DNA from: Pseudomonas fluorescens
Lineage (GTDB): Bacteria > Pseudomonadota > Gammaproteobacteria > Pseudomonadales > Pseudomonadaceae
Length of the DNA stretch: 64,000 nt
Assembly: GCF_002022275.1 (NCBI RefSeq)
Contig: NZ_MSDF01000014.1
Location: forward strand, 416,811 to 480,810
Direction of reading: 5' to 3'
Part shown: piece by piece, positions 37,036 through 46,053 of the stretch
Position numbering within the stretch: the first letter of the stretch is position 1
How the letters are laid out: every line of letters begins with the position of its first letter
Translations under genes and position numbers: made by a program
Notes under the pieces: model-generated
The model's database searches: none
The model's input: only the letters and a program-made list of their open reading frames with translations
Told to the model about the DNA's origin: nothing

Positions 37036-38958
37036 TTAGTGGGCGGTGGCCTGTAAACCGGCGAGCAGCAACCGCTGGTAGAGGTCTTCCTTCAGCCCCT
37101 CCGGGTTGTTCAACCGCATCCGCTTCAGATGCTCAGGAAACGCCTCCGGCTCCGGCGCATCCAGCGCGGCTTTGCCCAGCTCCAGAATCTCCGTCAGCTT
37201 GAATTTGCTCTTGAGCCAGTTCAGCGCCCGCAACAAATCCCGCTCTTCATCGGTGAAATCACTGCCCAACGGATACTCCGGGAACAACCGCCGGTGTTTA
37301 GCCTGAATGGCTTTCAAGCGTTCTGGCGTGTTGTCGGCAAAGCGCGGATCCAGCTGGAAATCCTTGGACAACTTGCCGGCCTTCTTCGCGTGTTCGATCA
37401 GCTCATCCTGGAAGCGTGAATCGGTAATGTTGAGCAATGCCTCGATCACCTTGGCATCCGTCTGCCCCCGCAAGTCGGCAATTCCGTACTCGGTAATCAC
37501 GATATCCCGCAGGTGCCGGGGAATCGTGCAGTGGCCGTATTCCCAGACGATATTGGAACTGACCTCCCCCGCCGACTCGCGCCAGCTGCGCAAAATCAGG
37601 ATCGAGCGCGCACCTTCCAGTGCATGGCCTTGCGCAACAAAGTTGTATTGCCCGCCGACACCGCTGAGCACGCGGCCGTCTTCCAACTGGTCCGCCACAC
37701 CCGCGCCGAGCAAGGTCACCATGATTGCGCTGTTGATAAACCGTGCGTCCAGTCGCTGCAGGCGCTTGAGTTCCTCCTGACCGTACAGCTCGTTGATGTA
37801 GCTGATGCGGGTCATGTTGAATTCGAGGCGTTTGGCGTGGGTCATTTCCTGCAAGCGCTGGTAAAAACTACGTGGCCCTAAGAAGAAACCGCCGTGGATC
37901 GACACGCCATCGGGCTGGGCGGCGTCATCCAGCGTGCCTGCGTTGGCTTGTTCCTGAGTCGCGACATCCGGGTAAACCTTGCGCCGGATGATCCCGGCAT
38001 CCGCCAGCACCAGCAGGCCGTTGACGAACATTTCGCTGCAACCGTAGAGGCCACGGGCAAAAGGGTCGACGCCGCCTTCTCGGCTGATCAACGGCGCCCA
38101 CTGGTACACATCGAGGTCCGTCAGCAGCAGGCGGTAGGCCTCGTTATCGGCCTGGCGCGCCAGCAAGGCGGCGGTCAGTGCGTCACCCATGGAGCCGATG
38201 CCGATCTGCAAGGTGCCGCCGTCGCGCACCAGGGTGCTGGCGTGCAGGCCAATGAAATGATCCTGAAACCCCACCGGCATGTTCGGCGTGGAGAACAGCG
38301 TGGTGCTGTCCTTGGCGTCGATCAGGTAGTCGAAGGCGTCCATGCCCAGCTCGGCGTCGCCGGGCATGTAGGGCAAATCGCTGTGGACCTGGCCGACCAC
38401 CAGAATGGTTTCACCCGCGTCGCGGCGCTTCTCGATCATCGGCAGCAGGTCGAGGGTGATGTCCGGGTTGCAGCTCAGGCTCAGGCGGTCGGGGTGTTCG
38501 GTGCTGCTGGCCACCAGTTGCGCCACCAGGTTCAGGCCGGCGGCGTTGATGTCACGGGCGGCATGGCTGTAGTTGCTGCTGACGTAGTCCTGTTGGGCCG
38601 ACGTGCTGTGGAGCAGGCTGCCGGGCTGCATGAAGAACTGCTGCACGCGGATATTGGCGGGGAGTTTGTCTTTGTGCAGGTCGGCGAGGAAATCCAGTTC
38701 GGGGTAATCACCGAACACCCGCTCGATGAAGGGTTCGAGAAAGCGCTTCTGCAAACCATCGCCGAAAGGCGGGCGGCCCAGGCTCAGCGCGGTGTAGATC
38801 GTCAATTGCCGCTCGGGCAATTTGGCGATGCGCCGGTACAGCGCGTTGGCAAACAGGTTCGGCTTGCCCAGCCCCAGAGGCATGCCCATGTGGATATGCG
38901 CCGGCAAGCGCGCCAGCACGTCGTCAACTGCTTGCTCGATTGAACACAACTGCACCAT
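37036..38958 (-). CDS. Acetyl-CoA hydrolase/transferase C-terminal domain protein (CoA transferase family)
   Basis: A 640-residue protein with two alpha/beta CoA-transferase-type lobes: the N-terminal part (HIHMGMPLGLGKPNLFANAL, about 20-230) and the AcetylCoA_hyd_C part (about 330-490: FYQRLQEMTHAKRLEFNMTR, GVGGQYNFVAQGHALEGARS, IVITEYGIADLRGQ). About 130 extra C-terminal residues, helical and charged, go beyond the classic Cat1/Ach1 enzymes. The substrate is unknown; a catalytic glutamate cannot be assigned safely by eye. Single gene, facing xpt across a REPIN. Confidence 0.85.
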   Translation of the reverse strand: MVQLCSIEQAVDDVLARLPAHIHMGMPLGLGKPNLFANALYRRIAKLPERQLTIYTALSLGRPPFGDGLQKRFLEPFIERVFGDYPELDFLADLHKDKLPANIRVQQFFMQPGSLLHSTSAQQDYVSSNYSHAARDINAAGLNLVAQLVASSTEHPDRLSLSCNPDITLDLLPMIEKRRDAGETILVVGQVHSDLPYMPGDAELGMDAFDYLIDAKDSTTLFSTPNMPVGFQDHFIGLHASTLVRDGGTLQIGIGSMGDALTAALLARQADNEAYRLLLTDLDVYQWAPLISREGGVDPFARGLYGCSEMFVNGLLVLADAGIIRRKVYPDVATQEQANAGTLDDAAQPDGVSIHGGFFLGPRSFYQRLQEMTHAKRLEFNMTRISYINELYGQEELKRLQRLDARFINSAIMVTLLGAGVADQLEDGRVLSGVGGQYNFVAQGHALEGARSILILRSWRESAGEVSSNIVWEYGHCTIPRHLRDIVITEYGIADLRGQTDAKVIEALLNITDSRFQDELIEHAKKAGKLSKDFQLDPRFADNTPERLKAIQAKHRRLFPEYPLGSDFTDEERDLLRALNWLKSKFKLTEILELGKAALDAPEPEAFPEHLKRMRLNNPEGLKEDLYQRLLLAGLQATAH

Positions 38959-39051
38959 CCGACCCTCCTGAACATTCCATGATTAGGGGTTGGACCGAGC
39001 TTGCCGGGTCTTTGCTGCAATGAACAGCCTGGAAATACAAATCCTGGGCAC

Positions 39052-39078
39052 AAAAAAGCCGCTGGTCAGCGGCTTTTT
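39052..39078. terminator. Terminator downstream of the cytochrome c5 gene
   Basis: Stem aaaaagccgctg / cagcggcttttt with a two- to four-base turn, 14 bp after the cytochrome stop on the minus strand. Confidence 0.88.
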
Positions 39079-39091
39079 GGCGAAGATCGGT

Positions 39092-39520
39092 TTATTTCAG
39101 GCCCGACATCTTCTCGATTGCACCCTTGAGCTCGTCGTCCGAGCAATCACTGCAGGTGCCTTTTGGTGGCATGGCGTTGATGCCGGTAATAGCCTTGGCG
39201 AGCAGACCATCCACCCCGCCTTGCTCCTTGGCGCGCTTGCCCCAATCGGCGGCGTCACCGATTTTCGGTGCACCCAACAGGCCGGTACCGTGGCAGGCGT
39301 TGCAATGCTTGGCGATCACGTCGTCCGGCGTTTTCGCACCGCCGCCGCCGCCCGCTGCCACTGCAACCTCCATCCCTTTGCATTCCTGGCCCTGAACACA
39401 AACCTGGCCGACAGGCTCCAGGCGCTTGGCAATTTCATCATTGGTCGCAGCTTGAGCGCTGACAGCCCATAGGGCCAGTACGGTTGCTGGTGCAGCCAGC
39501 ATTTTCATAATTAGGTTCAC
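39092..39520 (-). CDS. cycB: Cytochrome c5 family protein
   Basis: A 142-residue periplasmic c-type cytochrome: signal peptide MNLIMKMLAAPATVLALWAV then SAQA/ATN, one heme-attachment motif CNACH near residue 73, the distal ligand region AMPPKGTCSDCSDDELKGAI with a second cysteine pair typical of c5, and a Gly-rich linker. It carries electrons to terminal oxidases. A later ATG (MKMLAAP) is also possible. The same gene precedes pauR in P. aeruginosa (cycB). Confidence 0.92.
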   Translation of the reverse strand: MNLIMKMLAAPATVLALWAVSAQAATNDEIAKRLEPVGQVCVQGQECKGMEVAVAAGGGGGAKTPDDVIAKHCNACHGTGLLGAPKIGDAADWGKRAKEQGGVDGLLAKAITGINAMPPKGTCSDCSDDELKGAIEKMSGLK

Positions 39521-39689
39521 GCGTTCACCCTCAATGGTGGCTATTCACGCCTGCGGCCACGGTTTCGCAGGCGGCGAAATTATAACGGTTAGCCCGCAAG
39601 CCCGAAACAACCCTATTAAATAAAGGGAGATTCAGCCGTACGGTTACTGCGACGGGCGTGTCTGCAACGCTGGCAGCACGCCTCTTCTG

Positions 39690-40238
39690 TCAAAAGTTCG
39701 CGGGTGTGGCTGCGCTGATTAGTCGCGCCGGCACGTCGAACGGATTGCGGAAACGATGGGGCTTGGTACTTTCAAAGTAGTAGCTATCGCCAGCTTCGAG
39801 CACAAAAGTTTCAAGGCCGACCACCAATTCCAGACGCCCTTCAACCAGAATCCCGGTTTCCTCGCCTTCGTGGGTGAGCATTTCTTCGCCCGTGTCGGCG
39901 CCCGGTGGGTAGATTTCGTTGAGAAACGCAATCGCCCGTGTCGGGTGCGCCCGGCCCACCAGTTTCATGGTGACGGCGCCGTCAGAGATGTCGATCAGCT
40001 CATTGGCTTTATAGACGATCTGCGTCGGTATTTCCTGGAGGATCTCCTCGGAAAAGAACTCGACCATGGACATGGGGATGCCGCCCAGCACCTTGCGCAA
40101 GGAGCTGATTGAGGGGCTGACACTGTTTTTTTCGATCATCGAAATGGTGCTGTTGGTGACACCCGCGCGCTTGGCGAGCTCACGCTGGGAAAGACCTTTC
40201 AGTTTACGGATGGATTGCAGTCGTTCGCCGACGTCCAA
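39690..40238 (-). CDS. pauR: PauR-like XRE/cupin transcriptional regulator
   Basis: A 182-residue regulator: XRE-type HTH at 1-60 (RLQSIRKLKGLSQRELAKRA, GVTNSTISMIEKNSVSPS) and a C-terminal cupin (about 110-178: GEEMLTHEGEETGILVEGRL, ESTKPHRFRNP). It matches the P. aeruginosa polyamine regulator PauR (PA5301) in length and position, which represses the gamma-glutamylpolyamine catabolic genes. Genes of that route (kauB, puuB-like oxidase) lie within 15 kb here. Its own promoter region holds a spaced GTTGTAA/TTACAAC inverted repeat. Confidence 0.88.
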   Translation of the reverse strand: MDVGERLQSIRKLKGLSQRELAKRAGVTNSTISMIEKNSVSPSISSLRKVLGGIPMSMVEFFSEEILQEIPTQIVYKANELIDISDGAVTMKLVGRAHPTRAIAFLNEIYPPGADTGEEMLTHEGEETGILVEGRLELVVGLETFVLEAGDSYYFESTKPHRFRNPFDVPARLISAATPANF

Positions 40239-40265
40239 TGCAGGAGCCTCCTAGGATTCAGCTTT

Positions 40266-40311
40266 GTTGTAATTGAGCGTTATCATGGCGACAGCGTTCA
40301 GTATTTACAAC
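40266..40311. promoter_or_regulatory. Spaced inverted repeat in the pauR promoter region
   Basis: GTTGTAA (40266-40272) and TTACAAC (40305-40311) are perfect 7-bp inverted repeats 32 bp apart. On the minus strand TTGTAA at the right-hand copy could be a -35 element, with CATGAT 17 bp downstream as -10. It may be an autoregulatory site; this is inference. Confidence 0.4.
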
Positions 40312-40353
40312 ACTTGGGCCTAAATCCTGGAAGGCTTGGCTCGTCGTCCCGCC

Positions 40354-41427
40354 TCAAGCGCCGGAATAGAGCCTTGGCACGCGGCGCAGGTTGCAGAAGA
40401 TCTGGTAGGGAATGGTCTCGGCGGCGGCGGCGACGTCACTGGCGAGGATATTTTTGCCCCACAGCTCCACCGTGGAGCCGAGCCCGGCTTGTGGCACGTC
40501 GGTGAGATCGACGCACAGCATGTCCATCGACACACGCCCGAGCAATTGGCTGCGCTGCCCCGCCACCAACACCGGCGTGCCGGTGGGGGCGTGGCGCGGG
40601 TAACCGTCGGCATAGCCCATGGCAACCACACCGATGCGCATCGGTTTGGGTGTGATGAACTTGGCGCCGTAGCCCACCGGCTCCCCGGCCGGCAGTTCGC
40701 GCACACTGATCACTTTCGATTCGAGGGTCATCACCGGCTGCAAACGCGCGGCGATGGCCTGATCCTCGCCAAACGGCGTCGCACCGTAGAGCATGATGCC
40801 CGGGCGCACCCAGTCGCTGGACACACTCGGCCAACCCATCACCGACGGCGAGTTGCGCAGGCTCACTTCAGCCGACAACCCCTGACGCGCCGCCTCGAAC
40901 ACCGCGACCTGCTCGTTACTGCGCACGCAATCGAGCTCGTCGGCGCGGGCGAAGTGGCTCATCAGTACGATTTTGGCGACTTTGCCACTGGCCAGCAGGC
41001 GCTGATACGCCTCGTGGTAGTCCTTGGGGTGCAGGCCGACACGGTGCATGCCCGAATCCAGCTTGAGCCAGACGGTCAGCGGCTTGCTCAGCCTGGCGTG
41101 CTCAATCGCCTCCAGTTGCCACAGCGAATGCACCACGCACCAGAAATCATGCTCAATGATCAGCGGCAACTCGTCCGCCTCAAAAAAACCTTCCAGCAAC
41201 AGCACCGGCGCACGAATGCCGGCGGCGCGCAGCTCCAAGGCTTCCTCAATGCACGCGACCGCAAACCCATCCGCCTCGGCTTCCAACGCCTGAGCCACGC
41301 GCACGGCGCCATGGCCGTAGGCATCGGCCTTGACCACGGCAAGCGCCTTGGCCCCCGTGACTTCACGGGCCAGTTGATAGTTATGGCGCAGGGCTTGGAG
41401 GTCGATCAGGGCACGGGCAGGACGCAT
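40354..41427 (-). CDS. dadX: Alanine racemase, catabolic (DadX)
   Basis: A 357-residue fold-III PLP racemase: PLP lysine in [13 protein letters not shown] and catalytic tyrosine in [13 protein letters not shown], with the standard beta-barrel and C-terminal beta domain. Because it sits with ridA, dadA and dadR, it is the catabolic enzyme that turns L-alanine into D-alanine for DadA, though it can also feed peptidoglycan. Confidence 0.94.
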   Translation of the reverse strand: MRPARALIDLQALRHNYQLAREVTGAKALAVVKADAYGHGAVRVAQALEAEADGFAVACIEEALELRAAGIRAPVLLLEGFFEADELPLIIEHDFWCVVHSLWQLEAIEHARLSKPLTVWLKLDSGMHRVGLHPKDYHEAYQRLLASGKVAKIVLMSHFARADELDCVRSNEQVAVFEAARQGLSAEVSLRNSPSVMGWPSVSSDWVRPGIMLYGATPFGEDQAIAARLQPVMTLESKVISVRELPAGEPVGYGAKFITPKPMRIGVVAMGYADGYPRHAPTGTPVLVAGQRSQLLGRVSMDMLCVDLTDVPQAGLGSTVELWGKNILASDVAAAAETIPYQIFCNLRRVPRLYSGA

Positions 41428-41506
41428 GGCGGCAGGCTTCTAGGCGGCAAAGTGAAGAAAAAACCGGCGCCGACAAACACGTCGGCACCGCAAGAGGGAT
41501 CTGTGT

Positions 41507-41860
41507 TTAAGGCAGCGCCGCCACGACGGACAGCTCTACCAGAATGTCCGGTTCGCACAATTTGGCTTCGACGGTTGCACGGGCCGGAGCGACGCCTTTA
41601 GGCAGCCACTTGTCCCACACCGCGTTCATGCCGGCGAAATCGGCGTCGATGTCTTTCAGGTAGATCGTCACCGACAGCAACCTGGTCTTGTCGGTGCCAG
41701 CCAGATCCAGCAAACGCTCGATATTGGCCAGGGTTTCACGGGTCTGCTTTTCAATCCCGGCACTCATGTCGTCGCCGACTTGCCCTGCCAGATACACGGT
41801 ACCGCTGTGAACAACGATCTGGCTCATGCGCTCATTGGTGAGCTGGCGCTGGATTGACAT
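41507..41860 (-). CDS. RidA-family enamine/imine deaminase of the dad cluster
   Basis: A 117-residue Rid (YjgF/UK114) protein: [16 protein letters not shown] at the front, [20 protein letters not shown], and the signature [20 protein letters not shown] with the conserved arginine. Rid proteins speed hydrolysis of reactive imines released by amino-acid oxidising enzymes. Here it lies between dadA, which makes 2-iminopropionate from D-alanine, and dadX. Its start codon is inside the end of dadA (29-bp overlap), so it is co-transcribed. Confidence 0.92.
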   Translation of the reverse strand: MSIQRQLTNERMSQIVVHSGTVYLAGQVGDDMSAGIEKQTRETLANIERLLDLAGTDKTRLLSVTIYLKDIDADFAGMNAVWDKWLPKGVAPARATVEAKLCEPDILVELSVVAALP

Positions 41861-43133
41861 GTTGTGCGGACTCCTGGTGGTTACCGTAACGGGAAATATC
41901 GAGGCCGGCGGCGCTGATCTGCGGCGTTTTCTTCGCCATCAGGTCAGCCAGCAAACGGCCGGAACCACAGGCCATGGTCCAGCCGAGCGTGCCGTGGCCG
42001 GTATTCAGAAACAGGTTCTTGAACGGGGTGGCACCGACAATCGGCGTGCCATCGGGCGTGGTCGGGCGCAGACCGGTCCAGAAACTGGCTTCGGTCAAAT
42101 CGCCGCCCTGAGGATAAAGGTCGTTGACGATCATCTCCAGGGTTTCACGCCGACGCGGGTTCAGCGACAGGTCAAAACCGGCTATTTCAGCCATGCCACC
42201 GACGCGGATGCGGTTGTCGAAACGGGTGATCGCGACCTTGTAGGTCTCGTCGAGAATGGTCGAAGTCGGGGCCATCGCCGGGTTGGTGATCGGCACGGTC
42301 AGCGAGTAACCCTTGAGCGGGTACACCGGCGCCTTGATGCCCAGCGGCTTGAGCAACTTGGGCGAGTAGCTGCCGAGGGCCAGCACGTAGCGGTCGGCGG
42401 TTTCCAGCTTGCCGTCGATGAGCACACCGTTGATGCGATCACCCGCGTAGTCGAGGCGCTGAATGTCCTGTTCAAAACGAAATTCCACACCCAGCTGTTT
42501 ACACATCTCGACCAGACGCGTGGTGAACATCTGGCAGTCACCGGTCTGGTCGTTTGGCAGGCGCAGTGCGCCCGCGAGAATATCGGTGACGCTGGCCAGG
42601 GCCGGTTCAACGCGCGCAATCCCGGCGCGGTCCAGCAGCTCGAACGGCACGCCGGACTCTTTCAGCACGGCGATGTCTTTGGCGGCGCCATCAAGCTGGG
42701 CTTGGGTTCGGAACAATTGGGTAGTACCGAGGCTACGGCCTTCGTAGGAAATGCCGGTTTCGGCGCGCAATTCGTCGAGGCAGTCGCGGCTGTACTCGGA
42801 CAGGCGGACCATGCGCTCCTTGTTCACCGCATAACGGCTGGCGGTGCAGTTGCGCAGCATCTGCGCCATCCACAGGTATTGGTCGATATCAGCGGTGGCC
42901 TTGATCGCCAGCGGCGCGTGGCGTTGCAGCAGCCACTTGATGGCCTTGAGCGGCACACCCGGTGCAGCCCATGGCGAGGCGTAGCCAGGCGAGACCTGGC
43001 CGGCGTTGGCGAAACTGGTTTCCATGGCAGCGGCTGGCTGGCGGTCGACCACGACGACATCGAAGCCGGCCCGCGCCAAATAGTAGGCACTGGTCACACC
43101 AATCACGCCGCTACCCAAGACCAGAACGCGCAT
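41832..43133 (-). CDS. dadA: D-amino acid dehydrogenase small subunit DadA
   Basis: A 433-residue FAD flavoprotein: dinucleotide-binding [20 protein letters not shown] at the N-terminus and the C-terminal [14 protein letters not shown] signature. It oxidises D-alanine and other D-amino acids at the inner membrane to 2-oxo acids and ammonia. First gene of dadA-ridA-dadX, read away from dadR, with a good sigma-70 promoter at 43223-43251. Confidence 0.96.
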   Translation of the reverse strand: MRVLVLGSGVIGVTSAYYLARAGFDVVVVDRQPAAAMETSFANAGQVSPGYASPWAAPGVPLKAIKWLLQRHAPLAIKATADIDQYLWMAQMLRNCTASRYAVNKERMVRLSEYSRDCLDELRAETGISYEGRSLGTTQLFRTQAQLDGAAKDIAVLKESGVPFELLDRAGIARVEPALASVTDILAGALRLPNDQTGDCQMFTTRLVEMCKQLGVEFRFEQDIQRLDYAGDRINGVLIDGKLETADRYVLALGSYSPKLLKPLGIKAPVYPLKGYSLTVPITNPAMAPTSTILDETYKVAITRFDNRIRVGGMAEIAGFDLSLNPRRRETLEMIVNDLYPQGGDLTEASFWTGLRPTTPDGTPIVGATPFKNLFLNTGHGTLGWTMACGSGRLLADLMAKKTPQISAAGLDISRYGNHQESAQHVNPAPAHQ

Positions 43134-43222
43134 TTTTATATCCTCATCGCGGGCTCTGCCGCTGACGTGTGTTATTCGAGCAATGATGAGCGCAGTGTAA
43201 AAAACTATTGCCAGTGCATTTC

Positions 43223-43251
43223 ACTATATAAGCACCTATATTTGGCGACAA
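43223..43251 (-). promoter_or_regulatory. Sigma-70 promoter of dadA
   Basis: On the minus strand -35 TTGTCG (43246-43251) and -10 TATAGT (43223-43228) are 17 bp apart. The start of transcription would be near 43216, leaving a leader of about 80 nt before dadA. The 156-bp divergent region is where DadR is expected to act. Confidence 0.6.
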
Positions 43252-43289
43252 TTCTCGGCAAAAACCCTTTTCACAGAGGCGTATCCCCT

Positions 43290-43778
43290 ATGCGTACCAA
43301 CACCCAGACCAAGCGGGAGCTGGACAAGATCGACCGCAATATCCTGCGTATCCTGCAAACGGACGGGCGAATTTCGTTCACCGAGCTTGGGGAAAAGGTC
43401 GGGCTGTCGACCACGCCGTGCACCGAGCGAGTACGCCGTCTGGAGCGCGAAGGCATCATCATGGGCTACAACGCACGGCTCAACCCGCAGCATTTGAAGG
43501 GGAGTTTGCTGGTATTTGTCGAGATCAGCCTGGATTACAAGTCTGGCGACACCTTTGAAGAATTCCGCCGCGCGGTGCTGAAACTGCCCCACGTGCTGGA
43601 GTGCCATCTGGTGTCGGGGGATTTCGACTACCTGGTGAAGGCGCGTATTTCGGAGATGGCGTCTTATCGGAAATTGCTCGGCGATATCCTGCTCAAGCTG
43701 CCGCATGTGCGCGAATCCAAGAGCTATATCGTGATGGAAGAGGTGAAGGAGAGCCTTAACCTGCCGATTCCGGACTGA
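43290..43778 (+). CDS. dadR: DadR, Lrp/AsnC family regulator
   Basis: A 162-residue Lrp-type regulator: HTH at about 10-60 (LDKIDRNILRILQTDGRISF, LGEKVGLSTTPCTERVRRL) and a RAM ligand domain (about 75-155: LVFVEISLDY, VLECHLVSGDFDYLVK). It is named lrp in P. aeruginosa annotation and activates dadA in response to L-alanine. The open frame extends far upstream, antisense to dadA, but only the ATG at 43290 gives the family N-terminus. Confidence 0.94.
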   Translation: MRTNTQTKRELDKIDRNILRILQTDGRISFTELGEKVGLSTTPCTERVRRLEREGIIMGYNARLNPQHLKGSLLVFVEISLDYKSGDTFEEFRRAVLKLPHVLECHLVSGDFDYLVKARISEMASYRKLLGDILLKLPHVRESKSYIVMEEVKESLNLPIPD

Positions 43779-43799
43779 CTGATAGAACACGATCAAAAA

Positions 43800-43892
43800 A
43801 TGTGGGAGCTGGCTTGCCTGCGATGGCGGTCTGTCAGGCGAAATATGTACTGACTGACCCACCGCTATCGCAGGCAAGCCAGCTCCCACATT
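43800..43892. repeat. REPIN
   Basis: Arms TGTGGGAGCTGGCTTGCCTG / CAGGCAAGCCAGCTCCCACA, spacer GCGGTCTGTCAG ... CTGACCCACCGC. It lies between the 3' ends of dadR and the YkgJ gene. Confidence 0.92.
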
Positions 43893-43899
43893 GACCGAG

Positions 43900-44253
43900 C
43901 TAGACCAGTACTTGCCGCGTGCTCGCCATGTATTCATGAATCTGCTTCTCCACCCGCGGATGAATCAGCTCCACCGGCCCACGCCCATTCGGGCATGGCA
44001 AGGTCTTGGTGGTGCCAAACAACCGACAAATCAGCGGCCGCTCGTCATACACCGTGCAGCCGTTCGGCCCCAGGTGCACGCAGTTCAGCTCGTCCATCGC
44101 AGCGTCCTGCTCGGCGGCGGTCTTGCGCGGCAGGCGCGACATTTCCTCGGGCGATGTCGTCACCGGCCCACAGCAGTCGTGGCAACCGGGGACGCACTCG
44201 AACGAAGGAATCTGCCTGCGCAGCGCGCTGATTTTCTGACTGTTGCAACTCAT
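43900..44253 (-). CDS. YkgJ family cysteine-cluster protein
   Basis: A 117-residue protein with the YkgJ cysteine pattern: CVPGCHDCCGPVTTSPEEM, and NGCTVYDERPLICRLFG further on. The spacing is typical of a zinc or iron-sulfur cluster family (formerly UPF0153). Function unknown. It is divergent from the FAD oxidoreductase gene. Confidence 0.9.
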   Translation of the reverse strand: MSCNSQKISALRRQIPSFECVPGCHDCCGPVTTSPEEMSRLPRKTAAEQDAAMDELNCVHLGPNGCTVYDERPLICRLFGTTKTLPCPNGRGPVELIHPRVEKQIHEYMASTRQVLV

Positions 44254-44368
44254 CGAAACACTTACCGAACCGCGAATAGGCGTGAATTCTGCCGCAAAAA
44301 GCCCCGCGCAGACAGCTTCGTCCGACCGCTGTATCCTGCGTCAAATTTTCCAAACAGGGATGCTCCCC

Positions 44369-45661
44369 ATGACTGCCAGCGCCCGGCACACCGCTTCCTA
44401 CTACGCCGCCAGCAGCGTGCCGCAACCCGATTACCCGGCGTTGACGGGCGAAGTGCGCGCCGATGTGTGCGTGGTGGGCGGCGGTTATTCCGGGCTGAAC
44501 ACTGCGCTGGAGCTGGCTGAACGCGGCTTCAGCGTGGTGCTGCTGGAGGCGCGCAAGATCGGCTGGGGCGCCAGCGGACGCAACGGCGGCCAGTTGATTC
44601 GCGGTGTCGGCCACGGACTGGATCAGTTCGCCAACGTGATCGGCGCCGACGGCGTGCGCCAGATGAAGTTGATGGGCCTGGAAGCCGTCGAAATCGTGCG
44701 CGAACGCGTCGAACGCTACCAAATCCCCTGCGACCTGACGTGGGGCTACTGCGACCTCGCCAACAAACCGCGCGACCTGCAAGGCCTGGCCGAAGACGCC
44801 GAAGAACTGCGCGACCTCGGCTATCGCCATGACGTGCGCTTGTTACAAGCCAGTGAGATGAACAGCGTAATTGGCTCCGACCGCTACGTGGGCGGCATGA
44901 TCGACATGGGCTCGGGGCATTTACATCCGCTGAACCTGGCGCTCGGCGAAGCGGCGGTCGCCCAGCAATTGGGCGTGACGCTGTTCGAGCAATCCGAAGT
45001 CACGCGCATCGACTACGGCCCCGAGGTCAACGTGCACACCGCTCAGGGCAACGTGCGCGCCAGGACCCTCGTGCTGGCCTGCAACGCCTACCTGAATGGC
45101 CTGAACGCCCAGCTCAGCGGCAAAGTGCTGCCAGCCGGCAGTTACATCATCGCCACCGAGCCGTTGAGCGAAGCCCAGGCCGCCGACCTGCTGCCGCAAA
45201 ATATGGCCGTGTGCGATCAGCGCGTGACGGTGGACTACTTCCGACTGTCCGCCGACCGACGCTTGCTGTTCGGCGGCGCCTGCCATTATTCCGGACGCGA
45301 CCCGCAGGACATCGGCGCCTATATGCGGCCGAAAATGCTCAAGGTATTCCCGCAATTGGCCGAGGTGAAAATCGACTTTCAATGGGGCGGCATGATCGGC
45401 ATCGGCGCCAACCGCTTGCCGCAGATCGGCCGGCTGGCGGACCAACCGAATGTGTATTACGCCCAGGCCTATGCGGGCCACGGCCTCAACGCCACGCACC
45501 TGGCCGGCAAGCTGCTCGCCGAAGCTATCAGCGGCCAGCAACAGGGGCGCTTCGATCTGTTTGCCCAAGTGCCGCACATCACCTTCCCTGGCGGCAAGCA
45601 CCTGCGCTCGCCGCTGTTGGCCTTGGGGATGCTGTGGCACCGGCTCAAAGAACTGGTGTGA
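44369..45661 (+). CDS. puuB: FAD-dependent oxidoreductase, gamma-glutamylputrescine oxidase-like (PuuB/PauB)
   Basis: A 430-residue DAO-type flavoprotein: RADVCVVGGGYSGLNTALEL (GxGxxG), GWGASGRNGGQL with the FAD-contacting loop, and the C-terminal QAYAGHGLNATHLAGKLLA. Closest to E. coli PuuB and the P. aeruginosa PauB group (PA5309), which oxidise gamma-glutamyl-polyamines. The frame opens upstream at 44243, but ATG at 44369 with a GGGA site gives the family N-terminus (MTASARHTASYYAAS). With pauR and kauB nearby, a polyamine role is likely. Confidence 0.85.
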   Translation: MTASARHTASYYAASSVPQPDYPALTGEVRADVCVVGGGYSGLNTALELAERGFSVVLLEARKIGWGASGRNGGQLIRGVGHGLDQFANVIGADGVRQMKLMGLEAVEIVRERVERYQIPCDLTWGYCDLANKPRDLQGLAEDAEELRDLGYRHDVRLLQASEMNSVIGSDRYVGGMIDMGSGHLHPLNLALGEAAVAQQLGVTLFEQSEVTRIDYGPEVNVHTAQGNVRARTLVLACNAYLNGLNAQLSGKVLPAGSYIIATEPLSEAQAADLLPQNMAVCDQRVTVDYFRLSADRRLLFGGACHYSGRDPQDIGAYMRPKMLKVFPQLAEVKIDFQWGGMIGIGANRLPQIGRLADQPNVYYAQAYAGHGLNATHLAGKLLAEAISGQQQGRFDLFAQVPHITFPGGKHLRSPLLALGMLWHRLKELV

Positions 45662-45662
45662 A

Positions 45663-45887
45663 TCAGCTGCGCCAGAAGGGTTTAAGGCCTTCCTGGCGGG
45701 CCTGCTCGGCGGTCAACCCAATATCGCGCAACTGCTCTGGGGTCAGTGTCAGCAAGGCTTTACGGGTGTGGCGACGGTGCCAGAAAAGACTCCAGCCGCT
45801 GATAGTGCGTGGCGCTGTCGCCTGCTCTTGCCCCGCCACCAATTCCTGACCGTGTAACGCCAACCGCGCATCGCTCATGCCGCTCAT
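45663..45887 (-). CDS. DUF1127 small Arg-rich protein
   Basis: A 74-residue protein with the DUF1127 core WHRRHTRKALLTLTPEQLRD followed by IGLTAEQARQEGLKPFW. Such proteins are small, basic and often bind RNA or regulate phosphate and carbon pathways in other bacteria; no function is assigned here. ATG at 45887 is chosen because a gagggg site precedes it; an ATG at 45902 would add five residues. It faces the FAD gene tail to tail with 1 bp between the stops. Confidence 0.82.
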   Translation of the reverse strand: MSGMSDARLALHGQELVAGQEQATAPRTISGWSLFWHRRHTRKALLTLTPEQLRDIGLTAEQARQEGLKPFWRS

Positions 45888-46053
45888 TTTGCTGCCCCTC
45901 ATTTGCTTGTTGCCATGAGTGACTAGAGTGAGCGCACGGGCAAAACCATTACAGATTCAACCCTCTTTTATTAAATCCATACAGACACTGCCTGTCGGCG
46001 CCTGAATCCTGTATTTTCCCCCTATCTGTACTGGTCCTTCAGGAGCGACCGCC

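Noticed and set aside
41826..43289. Long upstream extension of the dadR frame through the dadA region
   Set aside because: It is antisense to dadA and only the last 162 codons resemble an Lrp protein; the true start is at 43290.
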